Shown here one piece after another: positions 1-11,700 of a DNA stretch of 36,471 nt; within the stretch, counting starts at the first letter, position 1; every line of letters begins with the position of its first letter. The DNA comes from Chromera velia (lineage: Eukaryota > Sar > Chromeraceae). The notes under the pieces were generated by a model, which was not told the origin of the DNA, did no database searches, and was given only the letters and a program-made list of their open reading frames with translations. The DNA is taken from the NCBI GenBank assembly GCA_018398765.1, contig JAHBMJ010000288.1, positions 12,501-48,971 of the forward strand. Direction: 5' to 3'. Position numbers and translations under genes: made by a program.

Positions 1-1988
1 CTTTGCTGGAGAAGGAAAGAGGAGACGCGGGGGGCTCCTTCAGGGAAGGCAACTGAATGCGACGGCGATGTGGTTGTGGAGATCCGTATGCAACTTGTGG
101 AGAAAAAGATAGCTTCGTTGGTTCAAGAGGCGATGAAAATTCAAAAAACAATTCAGTTCCCTTGTTCGGTCCCTCACTACTGGCCCCGATTTTCCCCTGT
201 GAATGTGCTTCAACGAACACCCGAGATATGCATAGGCCCAACCCAGTTCCCCCCCCCGTCTGGTGCTGTGCCGTTCGAATTTGATGATAAGCTTTGAAGA
301 TCCTCGGAAGTTCTTCGGCCGAAATACCAATCCCCGAGTCCCTCACCCCGAATCGAATGGAGACCCACTCGATCCCTTTTCCGCTTCCATCTCCTTCCTG
401 CAGCTGTGGGGCCTGACTCAACGCCTCAAAATGAGGAACGCTTCCTCGTCGTCGTGCGGTGGGTGTGGGGGTGGGGGGCTGAGAGTGGAGAAGGGAAACG
501 TGAAGACTGAAAACTACGCGGCCTGGGAGGGGCGTGAACTTCTGAGCGTTTGAGAAGAAGTTGGCGAGGACCTGCGAGATCGAAGAAAGAAACGAAATTC
601 GAGTGTCAACAAAAAGATACACGTGAGAAACAAAAATCCGTTCAGACACCCACTTTCCTTTTTTTCGCGACTCTTAAAAAGGAACGGGAAAAATTGGGGG
701 GAAGGGGGGGAAATCGATCCACGCGGGAAGAGGCCTGTTGTTCCGGACAAGCACACAAGTGAGACAGAGTCACTGTGCCGAACAAAAGCGAGCACGCAAA
801 ACCAGATTTCACACTCCAATCAATCAATGACCTCATTTTCGTCCCTTCATGTGAAATGGGGGTACTCTCTCTTGCCCATCTTTCTTCTTCCCTGCTGACC
901 TGTCGCAGCCTGTTGAAGTCTGCCCAGGTTACCAGTCTCTTGCCGGCCAAGTGGGGGTCTATGAACATTTGGGAGTCAAATTCCAGAGACACGCCCTTCG
1001 TCTGCATCACACGGGAAGCCTCCCGCGCAACCGCCAAGAAAAACTCCTTCAAATCACCACTCACAAAATTGTACTGGAAACGCCCTGCAGTCAGCTGCTC
1101 CAGGTGCAACACGTCGTTGCAAATTGAGCCCATCTGGTCGAGCTGTGTCTGCACGGTTATGCCCAACTCCCTCAATGCACCTGCACTTGCCTCGAGAGAG
1201 GTAAGCATCTTTTCCAAATCGCGCGTCTTTCTCGCGCTCTCTGCCCCCTCTTCCAGGCCTTCCAACAGACTCAACATCTCGCAATGAAGCAGGGCTGTCA
1301 CATTCAAAGGATTGCGCACTTCATGCATAATATACGCCAAAAAACTGTGCTTCTGCTCTTCCGCATTTTGCCTCTGGGCATCCGATTTGACAAACGACTC
1401 GAGTGCTTCGTCTGTCAGATTGCGAATGCCATTCGACATCAACACGGCAGCATTTGCCACTGCGCACGTCGCCATGTAGTCATGGCTGGAGGGTGCACCG
1501 ATCCAGTAAGAAATGAACAGAAACCGCATGGCAAGCCACCCCGAAACCACACAGGTCATGTAAGTATAGAAACATCTGTCCGGTAATTGCAGGCCGCATG
1601 CCAGCATTACATGGAAGAAAACTGCGGCCCCCTGGATGAGGGTGTAGGACGGTACGGCTTCTGTGGAAGGAGGGAAGCACAAGGCGGCCTGTCCGGACCA
1701 CGCCATTGCACAGAGAGTGCCGGTAAGGACCCAGTCGAAGTGTCGAGTGGACGACAGGGCAACAAGTGGGCTCGCTTGTACGAGGGAGAAGGAGACTGCC
1801 ATGAGAACTGCACATTCTCTGCTGTACACGCCGACATAGCACAGGCCGGCGATGAAAAGCCAAGTGATTGGTCCATACAGATAAACGTACGGGTTTGCCA
1901 GTTTTTGAAGCTGCCGCTGAAGTGCCACACGCCTATTTTGACCGAAGGCTTCCTCGGCAGCCAGCGTCTGGAAGACTTGACTCGGCAT
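1..1988 (-). CDS. Membrane-bound histidine kinase, 3' end cut by the window
   Basis: Two exons: 1988-900 and 571-1 (continuing off the window), with a 328-bp GT-AG intron in phase 0. About 553 residues are visible. The N-terminus carries about five hydrophobic segments (roughly residues 35-165), followed by a HisKA domain with H-box HEVRNPLN; the phospho-acceptor His is about residue 222. The ATPase domain is complete by motif: N-box split by the intron (DFNRLRQ then VLANFFSNAQKF), G1 box DSGIGIS, F-box IFKAYHQ, and G2 box GGGTGLGL. Autophosphorylation is therefore expected. A receiver domain could follow beyond the left edge (hybrid kinase), but this is not visible. The start chosen is the first in-frame ATG (1988); an in-frame TAG lies at 2039-2037. 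A good 3' splice site (pyrimidine tract then CAG near 2011) allows an upstream exon. No sensor domain is recognised besides the membrane segments, so the stimulus is unknown. Confidence 0.85.
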
Positions 1989-2784
1989 TGCTCTCTTTGC
2001 ACTATGCACACTGAGGGAGCCGAAAGAAGGTCTGGCCTACCGTCTACGCATCTGAAGGTCCACGCGGAAGAGTGCACACCGATCACCAGCACACAGGCAG
2101 TGAACGAGTGATTGAATTGGTCTGCCGCTAGCTGTTCAATCTGTTTAGTTGAATCCGTCCATTGAATGACTCGACTTCATGCAAAGTCACTTCATCCGGA
2201 CTAAATCGAAACAACACATGCATGCACGTATACCCGAATATATAATGCTCCCTAATTAGCCGATTAATTTTTCATCGCCGAACTCAAAATCTTACGTTTC
2301 GGAGCCAATGTCGCTCTTCGCTTTCCGGGACCAAATAGGAGACGGCCGGGGCAAGATTGTCTGTCACCCCCACCTTTGAGAAACAATGACCGAAAAACGG
2401 CCTCTCAAATGGTTCTTCTTCAGTCGCAAGGCCACCACGAATTCCTACAGAAAGTTGATTGCATCCGGCCCTCTCTGCTTGCTCTGCCCCCACAGGCTTT
2501 CCACTCAGTTTCGCAGAAGCCAGAAAATTTGTTAACAGAACCAGACAGCGCCTCGAAAAAGTCTGTCCGTTTTCTCTGAGATCGCAAATTTCGACGAGTA
2601 GATTTTTGCACATTTTTCAGGCTTGAGGGAGGGAGGTGAATCTGTGCGACAAGACGTGGAGGAGTGCACAATGGTCCGTCGTTCACCTGCACAGGACTGG
2701 CTTCGGTGTATTTCTGCTGTGACCTTCTTTTTCTGTTTTTCTGTTTTGCGCTCTCAACCCTGACTTCTTTGTGTTGACGTGCAG
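1989..2784. other. Intergenic region between divergent genes
   Basis: This stretch separates the histidine kinase (minus) from the small plus-strand gene. It holds one TGCATGCA palindrome at 2219-2226 and a short AT-rich patch near 2235-2275. A pyrimidine-rich stretch before 2785 serves as the 3' splice site of the plus gene. A first coding exon of that gene must lie here. One candidate ATG is at 2671, giving MVRRSPAQDWLRCISA up to a weak GTGACC donor, but its intron would be only about 65 bp, so I do not assert it. Confidence 0.4.
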
Positions 2785-4832
2785 CTTCGTGGAGGAGCAA
2801 GGACCTTCGGGGCTTTCGGGCGGGCCGCAGCGCAGCAGTCGTTTGGCTTCCGTCCAAATCAACGAGCTGCATTTGCGGCTTTTCGGAAATTTCACGCCCA
2901 TAGAGAGTCAGTCGAAAAACGTATGTGCACTTCCAGTGGAGACGGGATTTGTCTCACGTCAGTCTCCTACACCTTCATTGTCGCCATTCTTTTTTCTACC
3001 CCCTTGATTTCTGCAGCTTCCAATTAGAACACTATCGCACCACCAATGCCCCCCCTCTAGGGCAGTCTGGCCCCTCCGCTCTCGTGAACTTCCTCTCGGA
3101 CCTCTCTGCCTCCGAGGCCTTCCTCCACGCCCCCGGAGTCGCAGCCGAAGGTTAGTCGAAAGGGCTTTGTGCGTTTGTGTCCTCTTTTACTTGTCTCCAT
3201 GATCAACAGGGGTGCATGGGTTTGGGTGTTTGTCTTGCATGCTCCCTTCCTTGTGGGTGCACAGCACACCCTCTTATCATCCATCCGACGCATCGATCCG
3301 CCAAAACCTCCACCCACCCACCCAAACGGCCAACCGACCGGGCGTGAATGCAGTGACGGAGTCAGAAGACGGCTGGACGAAAGGCTGTCAGCCCTCCCGA
3401 TCCATAATCAATCAGATGGCAGGTGGAGTGCCACTGATGGCAGCATCAGGAGAGGAAGAAGAAGTGCTGCAGCAGAGGAGAAGGAGAGGGGAGGAGAAAC
3501 ACGAACACGAGGGGGGCGGTGGAGCAGTTAATTGGTGTTGAGGCAAAAACTTGGGGGGCATAGAGCAGAAAAGGTAAATAAGGAGAACTGGATGCTTTCC
3601 CACAGTTCTCAATTCATTTCTGTGGTTGAAATAGATGGGGGGATTCTTTGAATGCGACCGACTTCTTTTTTCTTACACTGAGATCTTCCATTCCTCATTC
3701 ATTGATGCCCAATACCTCCCTTTTTGCCCTAGGAGAGTGTCGTGCGCACCCGTTTCATTTGGATCGAATGGACGTCCGATCTTGTCACTCACTGCCTTTG
3801 TTTGAGACTGCTTCCCTTCTCCCGTAATTCCTCCTCATTGCTAAGAACATCTGCCCATCTGCCTGTTTGTCTGACTTGCGGCCCTGGCCACTTGGCCAGT
3901 TTTCCTTGTGTCGTAGCGTCGTTCTCGTTCACTCCCGCCTTGTGCAGTGTCCTTTTTTTTTACTTCCCTTTCTGTTGCCCGCTCTGCTGTATGCTCTTCT
4001 ACCCAGACAGTCTTGTGCAATTCCTGACTCTGTCCTGCCCTGGGTGGAAGAGTGTGTCTATGTGTTTGTACGGAAAGAAAAAGTGAGAGAGCAAAGGCCC
4101 CTTTTTTGAGAAGAGGGAGGAACCGTCCAGTGACATGCATGTGACAAGACGGGCGATTCGAGAAAGGAAAGAAGAAAAAAGGTTCACAAGGAAGCGCCTC
4201 CTCTCGCGTTCTTAGGGGCTGAACGAAGGAAGGCTTTTTTCTTTCTGCATTTTTCCCTTCGTTTCCGTTTGGGTTCATGCGTGGCCGTGTTTGTTTGCGT
4301 AGCGGGACCTCTGTTTCTACCTCTTTCTGTGATGTCTTTGTGCTTACCCCCCAAAAAAACAAGCGAAAAGAGAGGTCGCCACTTCAGGAGAAAAGCAGGT
4401 CGCCTTCCCTTTCTTCCTCTTCCCCCTGCTGCTGCTGCAGCTCTTTGCTTGGATGCCCCCCTGAACAGTCCTTTGAACTTGAGTTGCTGGCCGCATATCA
4501 AGAGCCTGAGGGTCACCTTTCCCCGCCTCACCTCGCTGTGACTTGACTGACCTCACCGTTCTCTTCCTCCTCATCCTCCCTCCTCCACCTGTGGTGTGAC
4601 CTGACTGACTGACTGACTGAGTGAGTGACTCGCAGGAGATCTGGGCGAACCCATCCGCCAAGAAAGGAAAGCGGTCGGATTCTACAATATATACGCGGAC
4701 TGTCTCACCTCGTTATGTTCAATCACTCACACAACGTCTACGACGACGAGACTGGACACCGACATTGTCAACAACCACCTCGACACCCACACAGAGACTG
4801 GAGCGTCTTCGCAGTTACAGCAGACCTGCTAG
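2785..4832 (+). CDS. Hypothetical protein with basic, mitochondrial-like N-terminus (5' exon missing)
   Basis: Three exons fit by splice site and phase: 2785-2920, 3028-3150 and 4636-4832 (stop TAG at 4830). Introns are 2921-3027 (GTATGT...TTAG) and 3151-4635 (GTTAGT...GCAG), both phase 1. The visible 151 residues begin LRGGARTFGAFGRAAAQ, with many Arg, Ala and Phe and no acids, as in mitochondrial presequences. They continue with SALVNFLSDLSASEAFLH and GFYNIYADCLTSLCSI. I recognise no domain. Exon 1 has no ATG in frame, so an upstream exon is needed. An alternative third exon at 3733 (pyrimidine tract then TAG) would be in phase and end at a TAA near 3826. It is weaker because its reading is short and less protein-like. 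Mitochondrial location is inference from composition only. Confidence 0.5.
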
Positions 4833-5800
4833 TGCCGGGAAGGCGAGGCAAGCTCGCGTCGGGATAGACAGAGAGACAGAGAGAGAAAAGGAAAGAGGGG
4901 GTATCGGAGGCGAGGCGACCATCCAATGGCGTGACTGAGGGAGGGAGCGATTCGGTGAGAGGATCGAGGGACGACTCCTTGCACGACAGCAAGCACCGCC
5001 GACAGGTAGTCAGAGTTTCCATTACGCAATTGGTAGTGGACACAAGAGATGCACTCGACATGCAGACAGAGAAAGGAGAGAGGGGGGGGCGATGCGATTC
5101 CCTCCAGTCGACTTTGTGGAAACAGAAAACACGGTGCGCAGTTTGTAGTTTGTGGGGCATGTTAAGAAGTCCAACAGTCCGTCGACTTAGACCATTCATT
5201 CATTGATACAGCCAAAAGGCGCTTATTGCTCTCGATTTGCCAGTGGATCCTGCAGTTTGCCTGCCTGTCAGCCCACCACTTAGTGACAAAAGCACGAATG
5301 ACACGGCTTAAACCGTCGGCTTTGAAGTTGAGTGATCAAGCGAGACCAAAAATTGGTCAACAATTTCAGTCTCTTGAATTTTTTCTTCATCTCATAGTGC
5401 ACATGGAACTAGCATTAGAACGTGTAAACAAAAACTTACTACTGTTAAATTGGCAGTGTCTATTGTTTTTGTAGGGCCGATTTTCTATGTGATCATTCGT
5501 GAATGAAACATTAATTAAAATGATACAAAAACCGTAATAGAACCGCAATTAAAGCCAATTAAAACGCTAATTCTATATATATATAGCGCCAATTAAAATC
5601 AAGAGTAATCCTCAGCCCTCGGAGTAACCTTAAAGGATCTTAGGGGCAACTATGAGAGCAGCCATTAGCGGCACATGCGGTAAGTCGACTATGCAATCGC
5701 TGCTAAATGCAATCGACGTGCCAATCGTTTTCAAGGTTCAAGTCTAGCTTCAAGTTTGTACACCGTCCATATAGGGGTTACGATGGGGGTCTGTGAGGAA
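4833..5800. other. Gene-free stretch, becoming AT-rich
   Basis: The first part is the likely 3' UTR of the preceding plus-strand gene. From about 5480 the DNA turns AT-rich, with repeated CAATTAAA-like words and a short TATATATATA run near 5573-5584. I see no open frame with protein-like composition and no RNA gene. Confidence 0.4.
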
Positions 5801-5831
5801 CTTCTTGAAATTACGGATTACAACTTTTTTT

Positions 5832-5869
5832 GTTACGGTTTTTCCGTAACTTGGCGCCTTCGGCGCCAA
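5832..5869. repeat. Two adjacent perfect hairpins
   Basis: GTTACGG-TTTTT-CCGTAAC (5832-5850) is followed without spacing by TTGGCGCC-TTC-GGCGCCAA (5851-5869). The stems are 7 and 8 bp and perfect. They sit in the left arm of the larger inverted structure around the assembly gap. A third hairpin, ACGGCC-TTC-GGCCGT, is at 5950-5964. Confidence 0.8.
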
Positions 5870-6318
5870 TTTTTTAGATAGAGGGGGTAAAATGCCTATG
5901 TCACGGGGTGGGGGGGGGGGCGTGCCAGGCCTTGGCTCCGCGTGGCAGCACGGCCTTCGGCCGTACCAGCCACCAAAACAGCTCCGCGAGAACACGGGGG
6001 GGGTCCCCCGTACCCGCCCGTACCAGGCTATACTGGTCACGTCATATCGCTGCTATGGTCTTCAAGATGTAAAAGATCTCAAAAACTAATGAAAAAAAAA
6101 GTTTTTGTTTGTTAAAACACTTTTTAAAAACAAAACCAAAACATTTTTGATCATTTTGATGTCAAAAACCCTTTTTTTTTACCAAAGTTGAATCTTAGTT
6201 GATGCTCCATGCTACAAATCAGAGCTTGATTCCTCCGTTTGCTGGCACGCCCCCCCCCCGTGCTTTTCAATCGTTTTGAGCTCCGCGTAGCACGGCCCGC
6301 GGGGGGCCGTGCCACGCC

Positions 6319-6471
6319 NNNNNNNNNNNNNNNNNNNNNNNNNNNNNNNNNNNNNNNNNNNNNNNNNNNNNNNNNNNNNNNNNNNNNNNNNNNNNNNNNN
6401 NNNNNNNNNNNNNNNNNNNNNNNNNNNNNNNNNNNNNNNNNNNNNNNNNNNNNNNNNNNNNNNNNNNNNNN
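6319..6471. other. Assembly gap (153 N)
   Basis: The sequence is N here. The gap begins inside the GC-rich hairpin module and ends before the right inverted arm, which suggests the palindromic structure itself broke the assembly. Confidence 0.99.
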
Positions 6472-6545
6472 GCTAAGTTTACCCCCCTATTTTTTTAGTA
6501 CGGAAAAACCATAATTCGGGCGTTGTTGGGCCAACATAGGGCCCC

Positions 6546-7350
6546 AGCGTAGAAATCTCGTACGGTTCTTTATGTAGTGGATCTTGCTTGCATGTAATTC
6601 AATCATTCAATCATCTATTCAATCATATGCATGCATGCTTGTACAAGCAAATGATTGCATTAACTCCAAGAGGGACCAAGACTGGTATAAGGGAAGGGAG
6701 AGGGGTGGAAAGGGCTTGTAGGATCTTGTATGCAGCGTCAATCTTTTGTATTATTTTGTCAAACTTTTAGATCTAAAGGTAGCTATAGACGCCAAAATTT
6801 AAAACAAGTTTTAAACAGATTGAATTCAATCATTTTCCTGGTATTTGATATCCGTAACTGAATAATCGTATATGTTAGGTTATTATCAGTAGGTTGCATT
6901 ACTGTTTTGCCGTATTCACCATTTTTAAGCTTCAGTTACTAAAAAAATGTAACTTAGCGGCCTAATGGCCGCCTCATTACTATTCTAGAGCCGTTATATA
7001 CCATGCTTACAGGAGAAAAGATCGAGCGACAGTTTTAGGTCTCCTCTGTGGAGGAGAGGATACAACTCGAGAGGGTAAGACTTCAAAAGCAGGTACGAGC
7101 TCAGCCCTCTTGTGGAGTTTATTCTCGTATGTAACCATATTTTTGTGCTATGGCAAGGGTTGGATCCTGTAAACTCTTGACTAATTTAGTGAAGCCTCTC
7201 TCTCCCACTCATCGCGCTGAAACTGTCTCCGCCAGGCTCTGCTCGGCCTTTCGTCAAGCTGCTTGGACAAACCAGAAGATGTATTTTGATTGTTTGCTTT
7301 TCCGTTTGCGCTGTAGTGTGTCCATCTTTTTTTCACTCTTTCAAGTGGAC
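6546..7350. other. Gene-free AT-rich stretch
   Basis: It contains ATTCAATCATTCAATCAT-like repeats and a TGCATGCA palindrome at 6628-6635. AT-rich DNA follows to about 6960, with a short GCGGCCTAATGGCCGC palindrome-like patch near 6957-6972. No frame looks coding. The frame open from 7150 translates mostly microsatellite and is not credible. Confidence 0.4.
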
Positions 7351-7364
7351 TCTCTCTCTCTTTC

Positions 7365-7455
<91 letters not shown>

Positions 7456-7575
7456 GTGACACTGTATGTGTGTGTATGGTGGTGTCTTCCTTCCCGTGTT
7501 CCGTTTTTTCTTCTTCTTCTTATTTTTCTTCTTCTTCTTCTTCTTTCTTCTTCTTCTTCTTCTTCTGTTTCTTAT

Positions 7576-7618
<43 letters not shown>

Positions 7619-7643
7619 CTCATTCTTTCTTTCTTTCTCTCAT

Positions 7644-7679
<36 letters not shown>

Positions 7680-7683
7680 TTTT

Positions 7684-7725
<42 letters not shown>

Positions 7726-7825
7726 TTCTTTTCTTCCCTCCTTCCTTCCTTCCTTCTTTCCTTCCTTCCTTTTGTTTTCCCTTCCTTCCTTTTTCCTTCC
7801 CTCCTCTTTCCTTCCTTTCTTCCTT
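7351..7825. repeat. 475-bp composite pyrimidine microsatellite
   Basis: Successive blocks on the plus strand are (CT)n from 7351, (GT)n about 7413-7460, (TTC)n about 7508-7567, (TTTC)n about 7577-7725, and (TTCC)n to 7825. Apart from the GT block, the plus strand is almost pure pyrimidine, so it could form triplex or H-DNA. Confidence 0.95.
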
Positions 7826-8676
7826 ACAAAAAGAAAAAGAAATGTATTTGTCGTGCAGATCGATGGGCAACAACCATTGGGACAAAATTTAATACGTCAC
7901 TGCATACATGACGAGAGGCTTCGGGGGATTTCGGGAGCTTCCGGGGGATTTTGGGGCTCTTTGGGATAGGTAAAATTTTGGGGGGCTTTTCGGGGTTTTT
8001 CTGGGAAAAAGATCTTCCGAAGAGCCCTCAACAGTCCTGAAATACTGAGATCAAAAACAATAAAATTTATTAACAAATATTTATACATTTGCAATTTTAC
8101 ATTAATTTATAAAGTAAAAATTTGTAGAAGGACTTATAAACGAATACATGAAAAAAAAAATGCTATAGGATTAGGATTAGGATTTATGTTCCGAGTTCCC
8201 CCGCGCGGTCCACTACCAAGGGTAGGCGTACAGTGTTATAAATCATTGAACATAAAATAAATATAGTATAAACCTTGATTGAGTGATTGATTCAAGTTGA
8301 CTGATTGATAGGTTCCGCACTAGGCTTTCTCGCTGTATCCATCTCTTACCGGAAGTGCAGATATAGACATTTAAAAAACCTCATTTGAAAACATCTTTCC
8401 AATTAATAATAATAATTAAACCATCATTGGACAGATCGAACCAATTAGTAAAACGATTTTGAAATAAAAAAATATATATAAAATGTTAGAGCCTTAGAGG
8501 TAGGTTGAGAGTCTACTTTGAAATTAAAAGGAGCATGTTCACTAGCGCATTTTTAGCTACATTTTTATATTTTAGTAAATTATAAAAATATAGTAATTGA
8601 TGATACAATACTCGATATAATAGAGAATCGATATAAATATATCTACACATGCATCTAAAAATGCATACAACTTCGT
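7826..8676. other. Gene-free stretch: G-rich patch, then AT-rich DNA
   Basis: Positions 7920-8005 carry repeated runs of three to six G (GGGGG and TTTTGGGG words) that could form a G-quadruplex. The DNA from about 8040 to 8670 is strongly AT-rich, with a short GGATTA repeat near 8167-8183. No coding frame or RNA gene is seen. Confidence 0.4.
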
Positions 8677-8739
8677 ATTTTGAAGACGACACGCTTTAAA
8701 TATTGCTGATTTGAGGACGGCAGGCTTTAAATATTGCTG
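8677..8739. repeat. Tandem duplication of a 31-32 bp unit
   Basis: Copy 1 (8677-8708) and copy 2 (8709-8739) share GCTTTAAATATTGCTG after a more variable first half (GAAGACGACAC versus GAGGACGGCAG). The pair lies just beyond the stop codon of the large minus-strand gene, probably in its 3' UTR. Confidence 0.8.
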
Positions 8740-8763
8740 CCCACGGCTGCCCAGGTCGGCCAG

Positions 8764-11700
8764 TTAGGCGACACGACCATTTCTCCCCTTCTTCCGAGAT
8801 CCGTGCCGGCAAAGGTTATGCACAGGTACCCCGGGACGAGAAGCAGTCTCTTGAAGCTTGCCGGTCGACACCAAGAAGGCGACTCGCTGCATGCAAGACC
8901 GCAGATGCATGCATTCGGGCGGATGGACAGAAGCAGTACGGAAGTCGACGGACACAGAGAGAGAAAGAAAAAGAGTCAACACACGCACACACACATACAC
9001 ACACACACACGCATACACATACGCACTCACTGAGTCACACACACACGATACAGCTATGCACACGTACGCATACGCAGAGAGTTTTGCAGAGAAATTGGTG
9101 GGGGAGAGAAAGGCCGACAAGAAGAATGAGAGGAGCGGACGCGTACAAGGGAAAAGGAAAACAAATCAGACACAGAAATGAAGCGGAAGTCAACAAGACA
9201 AGAGGTTGAAGCGTACAAGACCAGGGAGAAACAAGGAGGCTGAGCAAAGCAAAGCTAGAACGGGGGGAAGAATGAGGCTTGCTGGGAGAACAAGACAAAA
9301 CAGACAGACCGACTCACGTCAATGTTTTCCTCTGTGCTGGGAGGTCTCCAGTTGAGTCCCTTGTTGAACCCCGACCGTCGGCTGGGCCCTGTCCATCCCC
9401 GGCTACACGTCTGCTCCAGGTCGCTCGGTGGGACCACATAGGAGCCTTCCAGAGGCAGCTGCAGTCCTGTCTGTGCCTGTTTCCTGGCGAGACTTGAGAG
9501 GGACATAAAGGGAGCTCTGTGAGATGAACCAAGGGGGGCTGCTCCTTCTTGCATGACTTTCTTCACTGTCGAGGTGCGCGTTTGTTTGGCTGCGTTGTCT
9601 CCCGTGAATCGGGAGGGGGCACCTGAGAGGAGAGTGCCCTCCACGCTCTCTTTGGCTGTTGTTTTGGGAGGAGGCATCTCGGCAGCCAGTCGTGCGGGAA
9701 GGTCGGGGCTGTACTGATCGCTTGTGAGGAAAGGATACGACACGACTGTCTTGGGAGGGGGCATTTCACTCTGTACGCGTCTGAGGGGCACGAGGTCTCG
9801 AAGTGCTAACTCCTTTTGCATGTCCTCATAAGGAGACCCGGGGGTGCGGAACAAATCCACAACAGCTGCAGCCGTCTCCCCTCGAGCTTCTGAGAGACGA
9901 TCGGCAGCTCGGAGGGCTCTGCGGGCAGGTCCGGGGATGAGGAAGTGTGTGGGTTTACCCCTCCCTGCTTTGTTGCTTGCAGCTGGGATGAAGGTCCCCT
10001 CTGCTGAGGAGCCTTCTTGTGAAAAGGAAGTGGCGGGACGAGCACCTGAACTTTTGTCTTTGACAATGCCGAGAGCTTGTTGCGCATCTTGGCGCCGCAC
10101 CTGCCAGTCTCTCTTTTCATCAGCTGCAGAGAAGCCGCGAGGGGCTGCTCTCATATTTGAACTTTCTTCAAGAGGACTCGGCTTGTACGGGAGGGTGGAG
10201 GGAAATGGGGAGACGGTGAAAGTTGGATCTTTGCTCAAATCGGGATTGCCTCCTTCGCGTCTCCGTCTCTCCGCTTCTTCTTCCAATAACATTTTGGGGT
10301 TATTAGATCGGAATGGCGTGGCTGCCTTGGGATGTAGAGCATCCAGTCGTCTGAAGGGGACGTTTCTCTGAGGCTCAGGAGAGCCCTCCCACCCTTCATC
10401 TTCCGTCTCGCCCTGTCCCCCCTCCACCCCCCCCTGCGGATAGAGTGCCGTCATCACTCGGGTGTACTCCAGCCACTCGGGAGGAAAGACACCCCCAGTG
10501 GGGATTGAGGAGGAGGAAGGGGGAGAGGCAGACAGAACACCCACAGTCTCTGAAGATCCTCCAACCTTCTTTAAAGCGTCGGACACTCGTCGGAGAGTTC
10601 TGCTAGCGCTCCGTGCCAGCATCTTGAAACCGCCCATGACAGCTGCAAGCGACAAGACGGAAGAAACGCAGATGGGGGACTGAGAAGAGAAGACAAGAGA
10701 AGAGAAGAGAAGAGAAGACCTCTTTCAAGAAAACAAGAGAGGGCATTCTGAAAACACGAAGGTGCTTTTTGAAGCATGGCGTGTCTGTAACACTGCCCGA
10801 TACATTCAAATGTTAATTCTGTCAAGCAGAACAGGTAAAGCCTTTCGATCACAAGATACGGCTAGCGAGAAAAAAATTGACTGACTGACTGACTTTCGTT
10901 GGACCTTCCGGCATCTCCTGCCCTTTTCCCTCCTTTTTTGCCCCCTAGTCTTCTCGTCTTCCCTTCTTTGCCCGCCGCTCTCCTCTCTGCCTCAGCTGCC
11001 GCCAAGACGAGAAGTTGTTGGATCCCCCCACAGGCTTCTATCTTTTCGGCTTGGCTCTGTATGCTCACGGTGTCTCCTGGAAGCATCCACCTGTATACAT
11101 GCAGAGGAGGACAGAGAGAGAAAGGGAAAAACCGAGGAGGGAGTGGGGATCCTCTTTGAGGGCGCTTCACGAGAAGCTAGGCAGGCTGATTGATTTCTTT
11201 TGCTACCCAAGATGAATGGCATTCCCATTGGGTGAATATGCCATGCTTTGAGATAAGCAGAGGGCTTCTTCCAGGGGAAAGGGAAAATTTTTAGGCAGAG
11301 GCGGAAGGTGAAGCTAACGAGAAGATCAACAACCATTCATTTTCCTCGGAGTGGCTGCTCATGACTATGTGTCTGTGTGCTGGCGGAGAGAAATAGAGAC
11401 TGCGGAAGACGGAAGAGTAGAGAGAGAGATGGGTACCTAGACTGACCGCAGGTCTACACCCAACGGTGACAGCACCTTTTCTGGCGAAGAAGCCGGGGTC
11501 TTATTTCTTGGTGAGGTGAATCCCTTGAAGCTGACGTCTGACGGTGGGCCTCCGTCGAGACTCATCTCTCCGGACCCGTGCACGTCTCTGTCCTCCCCCT
11601 CACTGGTGCTCTCATTGAGGGAACTGGAGCTGCCAACAGAGGATAATCTGGAAGGGGACGTGCCTCCTTCCCGACTGCGGCTCTTGTCCTGCTGACTCCA

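Larger units (their letters stand above)
5815..6545. mobile_element. Foldback-like element with inverted arms flanking an assembly gap
   Basis: The left arm (about 5832-5893: GGTTTTTCCGTAAC, then TTTTTTAGATAGAGGGGGTAAAA) reappears, imperfectly and inverted, on the right (about 6475-6515: TTTACCCCCCTATTTTTTTA, then GTACGGAAAAACC). Inside, a module reading GCTCCGCGT, an optional GGC, then AGCACGGCC occurs at 5935-5955 and again at 6280-6297. Each copy runs into a GC-rich hairpin. The interior is lost in 153 N. There is no transposase frame, so it may be a non-autonomous foldback element or an unrelated repeat cluster. The outer ends and any target-site duplication are not defined. Confidence 0.4.

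Noticed and set aside
642-899. Extension of the kinase frame through 899-642
   Set aside because: A consensus donor at 899 and an acceptor at 572 join the two halves of the conserved N-box exactly; the read-through sequence loses the family motif.
7150-7969. Long open frames across the pyrimidine microsatellite, up to 253 codons
   Set aside because: The translation is almost only Phe, Leu and Ser from TTTC and TTCC repeats; open frames are automatic in such DNA.
8161-8185. Telomere-like GGATTAGGATTAGGATT
   Set aside because: Only about three imperfect units, in the middle of a contig and AT-rich; too short to call an interstitial telomere.
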